From Durusdinium trenchii (taxonomy: Eukaryota > Sar > Dinophyceae > Suessiales > Symbiodiniaceae), in the NCBI GenBank assembly GCA_963970005.1, contig CAXAMN010003780.1:1222369-1286368 (forward strand): a stretch of DNA of 64,000 bases, read 5' to 3'. Positions 32,521 to 43,404 of the stretch are shown piece by piece. The stretch's first letter is position 1. The number at the start of each line of letters is the position of its first letter. A program made the translations under genes and the position numbers. The notes beneath the pieces were generated by a model. The model was not told the DNA's origin, made no database searches, and saw only the letters and a list, made by a program, of their open reading frames with translations.

Positions 32521-34465
32521 GATGTGCCGATCACGCATCTTCGTGCCTGCCAACGAGTGCACCCGGGTTGTTCCAATGTACCCTTCCCAGTCAGCGATGT
32601 CACATTTACATTCTTTAGCGCAAAGTATGTACATAGCAACCTTCCTCCCAAAACATGTAATCCCTACATGCTTTGCCGACTATGTAACTAGTACATCCGG
32701 TGCGATTCGGCTAGCTTTCGACCTCTCCCCCTGGCCTCAAGTCCCAGGTGTGCGTGTTTGCACCAAGATTTTACAACCAAGAGGCGTAGCACACATGTGG
32801 CAAGCGATGTTCGTGGTCAAGAGACAGCGCTCAGATGCGCTCAGCAGGATCTCTTTGCAGGCCTCAGTGACGGAACTCACTGCTTCGCATCGCAGGCAGA
32901 GAATGCCAACTCCAAGTCGAAAGATATCGGTGCGGCGCCCTGACCCCGACAGTCTACACTCTGACGAACACGTCACATGGAACTGGAGAATGGCCCCTTG
33001 GATGATTACTTTGCTCTAGTAACAGGGGGTGTTCCACTTGCAGTGAGCCACTTCTACTGGTAGTGTAGGATATGATGTGATGTGATGTGTTCATCGGCTT
33101 CGAGTTTGTAAAGAACATGACAAGAAGACCAAAGGCCAAAGGTCGTTTGGTGCACGATGCCCCCCGTGGCATGGTCGCGCCTTCGATGTTGGTTTCACGT
33201 GCGTGAAAACACCGGTCGGTCGGAACTATGTTTCATCGATTTTCTTTTTTTGGGGGGGAGGTCTTCCTAATTGTTGTTTACTGTACATAAATTATATATA
33301 TACTGTATATATACACACCATTGCACACCCATAGGTCATTACCAATGATCGGAATCAGTTCATCCTGCTTGTCACATGAAAGATCAGCATGATCAGCCAA
33401 AACCAGGCCAGAGACTGGTGACATTTTACCAGCAAAATGATGGGAGAGTCACTTCTTGCCTTTCTTGACCAGGCTATGACTTTGGGGTCTCGCTTTGCGA
33501 GGGCATCTTTGATCTTGTGGAGAGCTCGTCAGGGCCGCCCAGGGCACCAACCGCTGGCGGCCGTTTCTTGCGTTGCCAGTTGGGCACGTCGGAAATTCAT
33601 TGCCAGGTCCGACGAGTGGACGTCCCTCCAATCATGGGTGGAAATCTTCCCTCCAATCAAGACTTTGTAACATATGTAGCCATTGGCGTCCCCGGGAACT
33701 GTTAGTTCCTATATCCATCCATGATTGATTCCCGCCAGACAACTTGCTTTCTGAGGGACGGATCGGAGAATCGAAGGCCAAACTGTAAGGAGTAAGTGGT
33801 TTCAGAGGTTCAATGGCACTGGCACCCCAAGATGATTGTCTTTGGGACGTGGGTCCATAAACCTTTTTGGGGATTGTGCTATCTACTCTCCATCCATCTC
33901 AATCCACTGTAATGCTGGCTAAAAGATGCATTAGCAGTTGGATTGCCGCTCGTGTGGTGAGTTCCTTTTTCAAGTCGGTGGATGTGTGGTGCTTACTCTG
34001 ACATCGGGTTGACGTTCGCAAAACGAAAATTTTTAGAAGCTTCAATCTACACTACAAACTGCTACTTTGTCCACGGTGGTTTACCGGCTCAAAGCTTGAT
34101 TGTCAACGTGCTCCATGTTTAATCATGTTTCTAGCTTGCTCCCAGCCAGTGAACAATCTTCAAGATGAGTGTTTCCCTTGAAATAATTGCAGGGGTATAT
34201 CATGTTTTATCGATTGCCAAGGAAAGGAGGTACAGTCTAGTTGTCCTGCAGCTTGAAAGACACCTGAAGTGCAATTGAACGACAAAAGCACTTTGGTTTA
34301 CACTGAACTGGCTTTGCTACTTCCAAGAGATTGTTTTGTGTATATTTGTGTATTATTTACATACTGATTGATATATCGAACACATTCCAAACCTCTCTCA
34401 CTACAAATCACCAAAGACTTCGTCAGCACGAACAGCTGACGTGGAACCTCGGAACCGTGGTCACG
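32521..34465. other. no gene supported
   Basis: A 204-codon plus-strand frame (32405-33019) begins inside the tandem repeat and lacks motifs. TGTGATGTGATGTG repeats lie near 33075, a TA run near 33290-33312, and GC-richer frames at 33437-33670 overlap on both strands without a clear winner. Confidence 0.4.
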
Positions 34466-34605
34466 GCTGACGCACCATCTGCCGGGTGTCCGGCACCGTC
34501 CACCGTCAGGAAGGACGCGGATGGCGGCATTCCTTCGGCACCCCCAATGATGCCACAGATGCCGGACCGGTCCGTGGCAAGTCGCAGTCATTGCCCCTCC
34601 GGAGT
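34466..34605 (+). CDS. exon of Arg/Ser/Pro/Met-rich protein gene (probable)
   Basis: A frame reads VTADAPSAGCPAPSTVRKDA, DGGIPSAPPMMPQMPDRS and then a Ser/His-rich end. The Pro/Met-rich segment PSAPPMMPQMPDR resembles in style the exons at 34965 and 35463 on the same strand. Exact splice sites are not fixed. A TA microsatellite (34608 on) marks the following intron. Confidence 0.4.
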
Positions 34606-34964
34606 GAAGATATATATATATATACCCTGGGAGTCAAAGACTACAAAAAGAATGGTCTTTAGGGTGCCTGAAAGGGACTGTTCCTTGTTTCACTATGGAA
34701 AAGTATAGTCTGTATGTATATAGTCAATAGTTAGCTCCAAAAGTCTTTTCTCACCATGCGTTTCTTCGGGAAGAACGAAGAAACCGGGAGTGGCACAAGG
34801 GATCCAGTGGTGAGTGACGTGTCAATTCATCGTCGGGTTGATCTACAACACCAAGACCCACACTAGATCAGATTCCTTCCAAGAACATCCAAGAATCAAC
34901 CCCTTGGAGCAGGCCTTTCCCATCCCTGCCTCTGGAAATGTTCACGATGCTGCACACCACTCGT

Positions 34965-35113
34965 CGCTCACGGCGATCTACCTCACGCCTTGCCTCGCGG
35001 CAGGACATGCCCATGGGCATGCCCAACATGCCTCGACCGGGCGGCGGACGGCCAATGCCAAGACCTCCACCAGGCAGATGGCCGATGGGGACCTCTAAGG
35101 CCGAAGAGGTCTG
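34965..35113 (+). CDS. exon of Arg/Ser/Pro/Met-rich protein gene
   Basis: The frame reads RRSRRSTSRLASRQDMPMGM, then PNMPRPGGGRPMPRPPPGRW and PMGTSKAEEV before a stop at 35113. An RS-type basic stretch followed by Met/Pro/Gly/Arg repeats is typical of disordered regions of RNA-binding or splicing proteins. The competing longer frame (Ala/His-rich) is its shadow. The exon may end before the stop. The opposite strand is also open, but with a less plausible composition. Confidence 0.5.
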
Positions 35114-35462
35114 AAGAATGGATCCACGATGATCCAAGAGATGGTCACCAGATGGCCGACATGGTTCAGGATTCCAGCTTTGGAGTCCCCCTCAAAGTAC
35201 CTAGCAACTATTTGTTTTCCGGGTATAAAAAGTTCATACAAGTTACCCCTGAAGTTCAACACAAGTTACGGCATACTTTATACAGCAAAGGCAATCTTGA
35301 ATCATGACTTTGCAATGAAACACACTCAACAATCTATGACTCCTGGAATGGTTTTTCAGAGAACCATCAGAGACACGGTGGGTTGCATCAGAGACGGTTC
35401 GAGCACGGTTTTCCCAGATGTTCATGTTGTTTGCCCAGCGTCATGCCGTTATGCCTAGTCAC

Positions 35463-35583
35463 CAGTCCCTCCCGGCGAGGTGCGCCGATGATGCCGGGTG
35501 CGGGCGCGCCGTCCGCACAGCCGGCGGCCGTGGCGAAGCCGAAGATTGTGCGGGGGCTTAGGCGGAGCGAGGCGACCAGGTAG
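35463..35583 (+). CDS. terminal exon of Arg/Ser/Pro/Met-rich protein gene
   Basis: The frame reads SPSRRGAPMMPGAGAPSAQP, then AAVAKPKIVRGLRRSEATR, and stops at TAG 35583. Third positions are almost all G/C (GCG CCG ATG ATG CCG GGT GCG GGC GCG CCG). The low-complexity style matches the exons 400-1000 bp upstream, so I read them as one plus-strand gene. Molecular role unknown; an RNA-binding partner is an inference from composition only. Confidence 0.5.
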
Positions 35584-36233
35584 CCCTGAAAAAGAGCTGT
35601 GCCACAGGTAGAAGTTTGGTTTGGACGCTGGTCTTCTTTCGATGGTTCGGTGGCAGAAGTCTTGACAGACCCGAGTTGTTTGGTCGGAGCTTCTGTTGCA
35701 CGTTCAGGTCCAATAAGTACACAGCTCAGCCCAGAGGTGGACCCCTCAAGACAACGGCCCAGCGCAGCCTCTTATGCCAAAAGACTCCCCTGGATGTTCA
35801 ACAGTTCCAACTTGTTCCAACCCTTTGTTGATGTCGTTTCTCATTTGCCGCCTGCCTCGCTTATCAGCAGTCCAGTTGGTCAATGCGCCGCATTTGAAGG
35901 CAGGGACTGCTGGGAATGTCCTAATCACATTCTTCAACCGGGTAGATAAGGACTTTCTCAAGCTCCAAGGTCCCCAGAGTTTGCTACCCATCCCAACTTA
36001 TATATATATGTATACAATGTATATAAACATTGTACACATATATATATATACATATGGTACCCCCCAAAAAAATAACACACACAACACTTTCAGACAAATA
36101 GGGGAGGTGGGGGGTACCAACAAATCTGAATTTGCAATGTGCATATGGCGTGTGATCAAAATGCTAAATGAACATCCTCCTACATCTGATCAAATATATA
36201 TTTGATATAAACTATATACTGGTGGTATAAAAT
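35584..36233. other. no gene; AT microsatellites next to the hairpin array
   Basis: A 116-codon plus-strand frame (35599-35949) is open in both directions but has no motif. From 36000 to 36052 there are TA/CA microsatellites. Confidence 0.4.
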
Positions 36234-37097
36234 TTGGATTTTTTTGAGCCTGCCAGCATTTTTGCAAGGTGGGGTAGACCAAAAATTGCAAAAACACTGG
36301 CAGGCTCAAAAAAAATCCAAAAGGCCATAGTCACAAAACCCTGGCAGGCTCAAAAAAATCAAAAACTTCAGTATCTATGGGGGCTTTGGGGGGGTATAAA
36401 TGTTTGATTTTTTTGAGCCTGCCAGCGTTTTTGCAAGGTGGGGTAGACCAAAAATTGAAAAATCACTGGCAGGCTCAAAAAAATCAAAAGTTTTAGGATC
36501 TATGGGGGGTCTGGTGGGTGTATAAATTTTTGATTGTTTTTTTAGCCTGCCAAGGAATTTGCTATTTTTTGTTTACCACACCTTGCAAAAACGCTGGCAG
36601 GCAGGGTTTTGTGATTATGGGCGTTTGATTTTTTGATTTTTTTGAGCCTGCCAGTGTTTTTGCAAGGTGTGGTAGGCAAAAAATAGCAAATTCCTTGGCA
36701 GGCTCAAAAAAAGATCAAAAATTTATATACTCCCCAGAGCCCCCATAGATGCCAAAACGTTGATTTTTTTGATTTTTTTGAGCCTGCCAGGGTTATCCAG
36801 GGTTTTGTGACTACGGCCTTTTGAAGTTTTTGATTTTTTTGAGCCTGCCAGTGTTTTTGCAAGGTGGTATATATTAAGAAAATAGCAAATCCTTGGCAGG
36901 CTCAAAAAAATCAAAAATGTATGCACCCCCCAGAGCCCCCACAGATGCCAAAACTTTTGATTTTGTTGATTTTTTGAGCCTGCCAGGGTTTTGTGATTCT
37001 GTGCGTTTGATTTTTTTGAGCCTGCTAGTGTTTTTGCAAGGTGGGGTAGACAAAAAATAGCAAATTCCTTGGCAGGCTCAAAAAAATCAAAAATTTA
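36234..37097. repeat. array of hairpins with 20-24-bp arms (GAGCCTGCCAG / CTGGCAGGCTC)
   Basis: At least five hairpins: arms 36234-36256/36297-36320, 36403-36425/36466-36488 (perfect over 23 bp), 36635-36653/36696-36715, 36828-36851/36894-36916, and 37007-37029/37070-37092, plus half copies at 36343, 36545, 36769 and 36966. Each stem is a T-run plus GAGCCTGCCAG against CTGGCAGGCTC plus an A-run. Loops of about 40 bases are conserved (GTTTTTGCAAGGTGGGGTAGAC). The spacer CCCCCAGAGCCCCCATAGAT appears reverse-complemented in the left half, so the array itself is roughly a large inverted repeat centred near 36620. It ends 24 bp before the cytochrome b fragment. Confidence 0.95.
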
Positions 37098-37120
37098 TGC
37101 ACCCCCCAGAGGCCCCATAA

Positions 37121-37432
37121 TGCCAATACTTGGTTTTCTGGAATTACTATTATCTTATTATTATATAACAGCATTTATGTTTTACCTTTAGGACAAATGA
37201 GTTTATGGGGTGTTACAGTAATTACACATTTATTATATCCATTTCCATATTTTATAGAATGGCTTTGTGGAGGAGATTATGTTTACAATCTTACATTGAA
37301 GAGGTTCTTTGTCATTCATTTTCTATTTCCATTTCTTCTTTGTGGTGGGTTCTTCTTTATCATATTTTTAATCTACATGTTCTATCTTCTAATAATCCAT
37401 TAAGTAATTCCACTAACAATAAAATGACCGCC
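37121..37432 (+). pseudogene. cob: mitochondrial cytochrome b fragment (cob), frame-broken
   Basis: AT-rich DNA encodes a central-to-late part of dinoflagellate-type cytochrome b: WFSG at the left edge, then LPLGQMSLWGVTVITHLL, FIEWLCGGDYVYNLTLKRFF, VIHFLFPFLLCG, and in a different frame LHVLSSNNPLSNSTNNK. The family pattern (LP-GQMS-WG-TVIT, L-RFF--HF-LPF, SNNPLG) is clear. There is a deletion before LPLGQ, and a shift of frame just before HVLSSNNPL, so it cannot be translated as one piece. Homology stops abruptly after NSTNNK. This is either a nuclear copy of mitochondrial DNA or mitochondrial DNA joined by misassembly. Fragmented cob copies are normal in dinoflagellate mitochondria, so breakage alone does not decide. 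Confidence 0.85.
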
Positions 37433-38095
37433 CATTTAATATAAAATAAAAATGTGCTCATTGAATTATAAGAAAGAATGAAAGAAAGTTAATGATCCTT
37501 ATTTTAATGGAGAATAAAGTAAAGGGTATGAACGAATATATATAATGAAAGATATGGCCGTTAATGGATTTTACAGATAACCGTCTATTACAAAGAATTA
37601 TTGACCATTAACTGCCAAGGAACAAATCATCCAAGAAGCATTCTATCTTTCATAGTATTTTCTAGAACTATAAAGATAGAATGGTGTATTTTAATTTGGT
37701 GGTTCTTGGATGATGCCCATGAATTTTATATGTTTCATTCTTTAAACTTCATGTATTTCTTTAACCTATAATCATGAGGTCATTATTTTATTTTAATATT
37801 AATGCCCGGTCAATTGCTAGGCTAGTATGTTATTATTGGTTGACAATGGTATTATGGTTGCTGGCTAGCCATTATTCCGGCAGCCTTTTTGTGTGGTAAT
37901 GAATAATGCTTGTGGAGAAAATTAATGGTCAACATAGTTAATGGTTTTTATATTTTACATGATAAATTTTCTATATATAATATAAAAGCAATCCGAAATA
38001 ATAATATATGCTAGCCGATAGCCCCACCAATTAAAATATATGTAAATTGGTGGTCAAGAGTTATTTGAAATCAATTTGTACTTCCTGGCGGCCAA
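37433..38095. other. AT-rich mitochondrial-like non-coding DNA with hairpins
   Basis: Composition is about 70 percent A+T, like the cob fragment and unlike flanking nuclear DNA. It contains nested inverted repeats: 37626-37637 pairs with 37703-37714, and 37639-37650 pairs with 37672-37683, each 12 of 12 bases. Dinoflagellate mitochondrial genomes carry fragmented rRNA genes and hairpin-rich spacers. I looked for rRNA fragments but could not assign any. The tract ends in an A run near 38093-38101, after which composition returns to nuclear. Confidence 0.6.
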
Positions 38096-38228
38096 AAAAA
38101 AATGAATAACTTCTCTATTTTTGGGCATCGAGGGTGGACGGGATGGACCACCTACAGAAAAGACAACTCTCACATACAAGCAAGAAATTTGTCAGAAAAC
38201 GTTGGTTGTTTTTTTGGGGGGGTAGCGC

Positions 38229-38262
<34 letters not shown>
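38229..38262. repeat. (AT)n(GT)n compound microsatellite
   Basis: About ten AT/TA units followed by GT units. Confidence 0.9.
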
Positions 38263-38263
<1 letters not shown>

Positions 38264-38305
38264 AGTATTTTAGGTTCAGTCACAGTTAAGCGACACCCTG
38301 TAAAT

Positions 38306-38407
38306 AGTGAGATCATGTTCATGTCCTGCCCGCCGCACGCTGATAAGGAGCCTGAGATGGTGAAGGTTCAGATCCAAGATGTGGCGCCCGGGCACCCAGA
38401 AAAATGA
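38306..38407 (+). CDS. possible terminal exon
   Basis: The frame reads SEIMFMSCPPHADKEPEMVK followed by VQIQDVAPGHPEK and a TGA at 38405-38407. Charged residues and G/C-ending codons (GAG CCT GAG ATG GTG AAG GTT CAG ATC CAA GAT GTG GCG) support coding. It follows the microsatellite and the mitochondrial-like tract and has no linked upstream exon. Family not recognised. Confidence 0.35.
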   Translation, partial: SEIMFMSCPPHADKEPEMVKVQIQDVAPGHPEK

Positions 38408-38832
38408 GCCACCCCAGCCTGTTGCTGGGCATTTTGAAGCAAAGGAGATATAGGGGAAATACATCGCTGGTACAAAAGGCCCTAGTTGACATTACAAGCA
38501 TTACACTCTTTTTCTAAAATCCCCCAAGAAAAAAACACATCTTTCCAAAAGTACTATGTGAAGGTACTTGAAATGCACTAAGAATTGCAGCCCACGATCG
38601 CTGAAAAACCGGCCCGACAACAGCCCTTCATCGGCTGGGGGCACCCAGCCTGGACCGAAGAACCAGGACGAGCCTGGTGGGCGATGACAACATCGCCGCA
38701 GACACCCCACTGATGGATGCAGGCCGATGGGTTCTCGTGTGTGCCCGGTGTGTGGCGTTGAAAAAAGGGGAGGAATGCGAAGCGAACATCAAATCCGGGG
38801 CATTTTCTGGCAGAAGTTGAATTTCCACTTGC

Positions 38833-38910
38833 CTTGCTAAAGTTGTCGGCTTTGCTGAGATCTTTGCTTCGGGTTTGTGCTTCCTTCTGTAGGTTCACCT
38901 TTTTGCCCAT
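38833..38910 (-). CDS. possible first exon with GC donor
   Basis: On the minus strand ATG at 38910 opens a basic, helical N-terminus: MGKKVNLQKEAQTRSKDLSK then ADNFSK. It ends ...AGCAAG followed by GCAAGT, which is the textbook consensus for a GC-type splice donor. Beyond that point the frame continues open but loses its composition. The rest of the gene would lie to the left of 38833 and was not identified. It is the only minus-strand gene signal I find credible. Confidence 0.45.
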
Positions 38911-40600
38911 AAAGCAGCTCTGCTCTTTTCAGAGATGATCCCTTCCTGAAAGACAGGACATTCCAGCTATGCTGAGGTTGGTCTCCTTTGGAAATGAGTG
39001 GCAGGTGAGCACTTTTAGTCTACGTGAGCGTTAGGTGATCGTGATATATCGTGATTGGCTTGAGCCAATCGACCACCTTGTCACCTTCCTGGGTCTCTCA
39101 GTGCTCCATCGATTGAGTGTGCATCAGTTTCATTGATTCGTGCACATAAGAAATGTAGAGTTGTAAACATCAGTCTACCTTGGCGCCTTGCAACACACTA
39201 GTCCTCGCAGCTTCTCGCAGCTGGTCGTTGATACAGATGGAAACACCAAACGCATCGGAGGGTCACTGGCTGTTCCAGATCAGCCCAGCCGACTTGGACG
39301 CCCTCACCACGTGTGCGCTGGGCGCTAGGTCTTGACAGCTTGTCCATGGTCGAGTTCCGAAATGAGCTGTTGAAGGCTGGGCTTGGTGTTTAATTGAAGG
39401 TTGCAAGGACACCCGTATGAACCCATATGATATATAGTTATATATACCATCTTGTGAAGTTGGCCCTAGAGGATCTTGGATCAGTGTGACTTTGATTATT
39501 TTGCTAGGATGTGCGAGGAAAGATCTCTGTGTTTTTGCGTTGGATGTTGATCCTTGGTAGCACCCGATGTTTGCATCCCATTGGCCAGGAGTTCCCGGGC
39601 ATCTCATTACCCGGCGCCTTGCTCTTCGACTATCCCACGGCGCGGTGGATGCATGCGGCGGATGCAGAATGATGGATGGGTGATATTGGCAAAAGACCAT
39701 GCGCCTAGCTAGTCGATGGATTCGATAGCCATTGCATGTATTTCTTCGTGTTGGTGTGGCATAGTTGTTGATCAGAATGGTGACCTTTTTGTGGATCTCG
39801 AACTTGGAAACACCGTGCACCGCCTGAAACAGTCATCCTTGAGAACAATCCTTGAGAACAGAAACAGTCGCCCTTGCCGGGACGATCCGGCATGTCAGCA
39901 ATTACAGTGCCCGGGAACGGGGCTAAATGGGCTTAAGAAAAAACCATATGACTATTAACTAAGTGGTGAGTTCATATGGTAAATAGTCAAATAGTCATAT
40001 GCATAGTATATTATCATATTCATATCACTAAATGGGCTACAATGTTGGATCTTGATTAATCAACCCCCCCCCCCTCAACAATTGAGACTCCAGAATAATA
40101 TGCTAGAAAACCAATCAATTGATAAATAAATAAGGAATCCTTAGCTTGCTACCTCTGGAGCTACTCTGGCAATACTAAAATGAAAGGAATCATTGCTTAG
40201 CTATCTCTGGCAATACTAATTGAAAGGAAGTCTGCAATCAAAAATAGTAAGCCAGAGAGGAAACATAACTTATATAACAACAAAAAATAACAAAAAACTA
40301 TCCCTCCAAAAAAAATATGACATTATTCTGGGGGCCTTTATTAATCAGTGCAGGAACAAAGGTAATTCTTCTGGGGTACTTTATTAATCCAGGTTCAACA
40401 TTAATTACTGTTGAGTTCACCAGCGAAACCGTCAGCACAGCGAAACCGTTTGAACTGAACCGGGGCGGAACTGGAACCGTGCTCCGATGGAGGTCAACTC
40501 TCTGCGAGATTTCATCTACCAGACCATCATGGACAGCTGACCAAGGCGCCGGTGTTGTGTTCAAACGGATGAAGGACGACAGGAGCCCCTAGGCCCGATG
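38911..40600. other. no gene supported
   Basis: A weak plus-strand candidate near 39761-39831 reads VVDQNGDLFVDLELGNTVHR but lacks fixed splice sites. A 185-codon minus frame (39263-39820) looks random. AT-rich DNA with related copies of CTCTGGCAATACTA lies at 40130-40260. Confidence 0.4.
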
Positions 40601-40632
40601 GGCGTTCTCGGAAAGCGTTCTCAGAGAACGCC
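40601..40632. repeat. short inverted repeat
   Basis: GGCGTTCTC (40601-40609) pairs perfectly with GAGAACGCC (40624-40632) across 14 bases that repeat GCGTTCTC. It could form a small stem-loop; no gene context. Confidence 0.6.
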
Positions 40633-40798
40633 TGTTGCTTTACTGTAGCTATCAATCTAGCTACTGTAAGCTTGTTGATGTTGGAATCCACACTGACATA
40701 CCTGGCATCACATCCACCACACGTTGGGCAGGATGTTCTTTGGAGGTAGATGTCCATTCAGCCCTTGATTGACCATATAACGATTCGGATATATTCAG

Positions 40799-41460
40799 AT
40801 GCACAAATCCACCAAAATTCATTTAGGCTACAGGCTACTTAATTTGATCATGGTATCAAGAGAGTTGGTGGGGCTGAGGGTCAACCTAATTATACTTAGA
40901 TTGTCCAACGGTCGACGTTTGAAGCCTCACGTGACACCTTTGGAACACGCCAATGAACAGCGGCAGGTTTGCGACTTGAACGAAAGCCCGTGTCATCACT
41001 TACGCAAACCAATGCGCACTTTGGATTACTTTGGCTGCCTCATGAAATTGCTTGAGAGTGTTGACTTGCGAAATGCCAGAATTAAAGGTTCAAGCACTCA
41101 TATGAATTAGGTGTTCCTGCTACTGCAGAGGTGTGGGTGTTGGATTGCCAGCAGTGGGCCCATTTGGCCTGTGTCAAACTAGGTGAACTTGCACAAGACG
41201 CTAAGAAAATCATGGCAGAATGAAATCTGGTGGGTGCCCCTTCTTTTGAGACAAGTCCTTGCAAAAAGCTTAAAGGAACGACATCTCTTTGGTTTTTGGG
41301 GGGAACCGGCACCAATATCCACAAGACCACAACAGCTACTGTATATGCTTTGGTGAAGCATTTTTCAGTTTCAGGTGTTCTTGCGACTTTTGTAACAGGG
41401 AAATGGTATGGAGTGATCAAGCATGCTGTGCCTTTTATTTGTATGTTAGGTCTCAAGGTC
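40799..41460 (+). pseudogene. possible decayed coding region in shifting frames
   Basis: Three successive protein-like segments lie in different frames: LLESVDLRNARIKGSS (ending 41110), then AEVWVLDCQQWAHLACVKLG with ELAQDAKKIMAE (ending at TGA near 41222), then KGTTSLWFLGGTGTNIHKTT with ATVYALVKHF. They follow each other without gaps and without good splice signals, as in a frameshifted gene or element. I could not name the family. Confidence 0.25.
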
Positions 41461-43404
41461 GGTTGGTCAACTCATGTCCGCAGACATTGGCTCAGCTTAG
41501 ATCGCCATGCCCTAGCATTCCCGTCGGGAGACTCGCACCTGTCACACGGCCCGCAGAGCACGAGGTAGGGGTGTTCTCGTTCCGGATTGTTCAGGTACCT
41601 CAACACCAGGTGCCCAGGGGTTGAGGTTCCGAAGGGCAGTGTATACCTTTACTATCCTTTACCGAGCTTGACTGCCCGTACAGCGGCGAATGGGTGCGAA
41701 CGTTCGGGCAATTCACCGGGCAATTCACGGTGAATCCAATCATATTGAATCCATGTTGTGACACTAGAGTGATTCATGTGGACTTCCCTGGTTGGTTTTC
41801 CATGTTTGTTCCTGTTCAATTTGGATCGAGGGCCCAACCGTCTTGCAAGGGATCGAGGTGAGCTCAATCGAAATCTATGTGCGCTCGATCACCGTCAGCT
41901 CAACGGCAACTCTCCACTTAAGATACTTATATAAGTTAGCTTTGCCATCCACCAAAGGCATGGGGCAGATCGTCACATATTGTTTCTCTCTTAACGGCGC
42001 TGCTCGCAGCGCGTCCCGAAACCACCAAACAACGAGGGCAGGTTCAGGCTTGGAGGTCACCAGCCTGCAGGCTCCCGCTCGTATACTGTTGAAATAGATA
42101 TTTGGGAGTGGGTATCATAGTATGGACCATCTCTACGTGCGACGTTCAACAACCGTGTTTTTTCAATGAACCGAGATGAATCCGTTCAACACAGCGAAGT
42201 CAGCGGTGGAAGGAGATGAAAGGCAGGCCCAGGTGCCTAGATTCCTGGTTCCAGGCCATGAATCCAATGATGGGTGGAGGCGCGGCTGGAGCCACGGGGA
42301 GGACGGGGAGGTGCCACGGGCTGTGACAGTACCATGTAGCAAAAGAGGCGCACCAAGTGACCAACGCGTGACTCTAAGGTGGTAGGCGATGATAGGTTGT
42401 GACAATCGGAAACAATTGAACAAAGAGAGAGAGAGGGAAAAAAAAGGATAGTGAGAGTGAGCGCGTGTGCCAAAAAGATTCCCATCCCCCAACCCGAAGC
42501 CAGGAGTTTCGATCCTTTTTGATCCTCTCCTTGCTTCTAGCACATGGCGCACATGTTACAAGCTATCCTTTCCAGGTGTGCGTTGCGTAGGTCGGGTCAC
42601 GATGGGTTTTTCGGTGACTGGGTCGTGTAGGTCGGGTCCGCGGTCGGACTTCTGCGGAACGTGCCAGCTGCCTTTGGCAAATTGGGTCCCCAGATGGGAA
42701 TGAGTCAAAACCTGGAGCCAGGTTCCACCATGTAGCGAACGACCTCCCACGTAGTGAAAAACCATGGTCAACCGAGGTATTCTGGCGCCATGACCCACAG
42801 CCATATGGCTCAATGCTGAACCATCTGAAACCAACGTAGACAAAACATCTTGGCAATCTGTGGCGACACTTGATGACGTCCGAGCTCCGAAAGGACCCAA
42901 GGGCCAGGCCCATAATCCATGGTTCCTTGACAGAGCCGCACGCCCATACACAAAGCACGCAGCACCTCATAACAAAGCGCACGCAACATGTGGAACACAT
43001 CAAGTGCAGAAGACTGCGCTTTGCTAGGTTTGCCATGGACCCCCGAAATCTTGTGGTGTGGAGGCTTCCTGCCATTCTGAAGCCTTTATTGTTCAGCTAG
43101 TCCACCAGGCAGTTCCTGTCACCTTGTTCAACTTCAACTCAGAAGCTAAGACTATGCATGTACAGTGTAAGATTGGACAGGGTCAGACAGAGCTTGAAGC
43201 ATTTTGCACCCACCGCGGGTCATGGAGTCACGGTCAGCCACCGCGGTTTAGCTAGTGGTTTGGAGATGGAGGCCGAGCGCAGAGGGCATTTCCCTTGAAG
43301 GGAGCCCAGCTATCTAAGATGTAAGGAGCTCTGTATAGGGAGTTTCCCTTAGCTCTACGTCGTTGGGATTCCCATTCATCACCAGATTCATCACCCTGCC
43401 CGCC
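41461..43404. other. no gene supported
   Basis: One small Met/Gly-rich piece at 42257-42310 (AMNPMMGGGAGATGRTG after TTCCAG) resembles the low-complexity exons of the RRM gene but stands alone. A 170-codon minus frame (42563-43075) is open but featureless. A GA run lies at 42424-42434. Confidence 0.35.

Noticed and set aside
37433-38095. Further mitochondrial genes (cox1, cox3) or rRNA fragments after cob
   Set aside because: No conserved cytochrome oxidase motif or universal rRNA core could be recognised; only composition and hairpins support mitochondrial origin.
41230-41568. Nucleotide-binding (P-loop) protein suggested by FLGGTGTNIHKTT
   Set aside because: The glycine-rich loop lacks the GKT/S ending, and the surrounding frames shift; treated only as part of a possible pseudogene.
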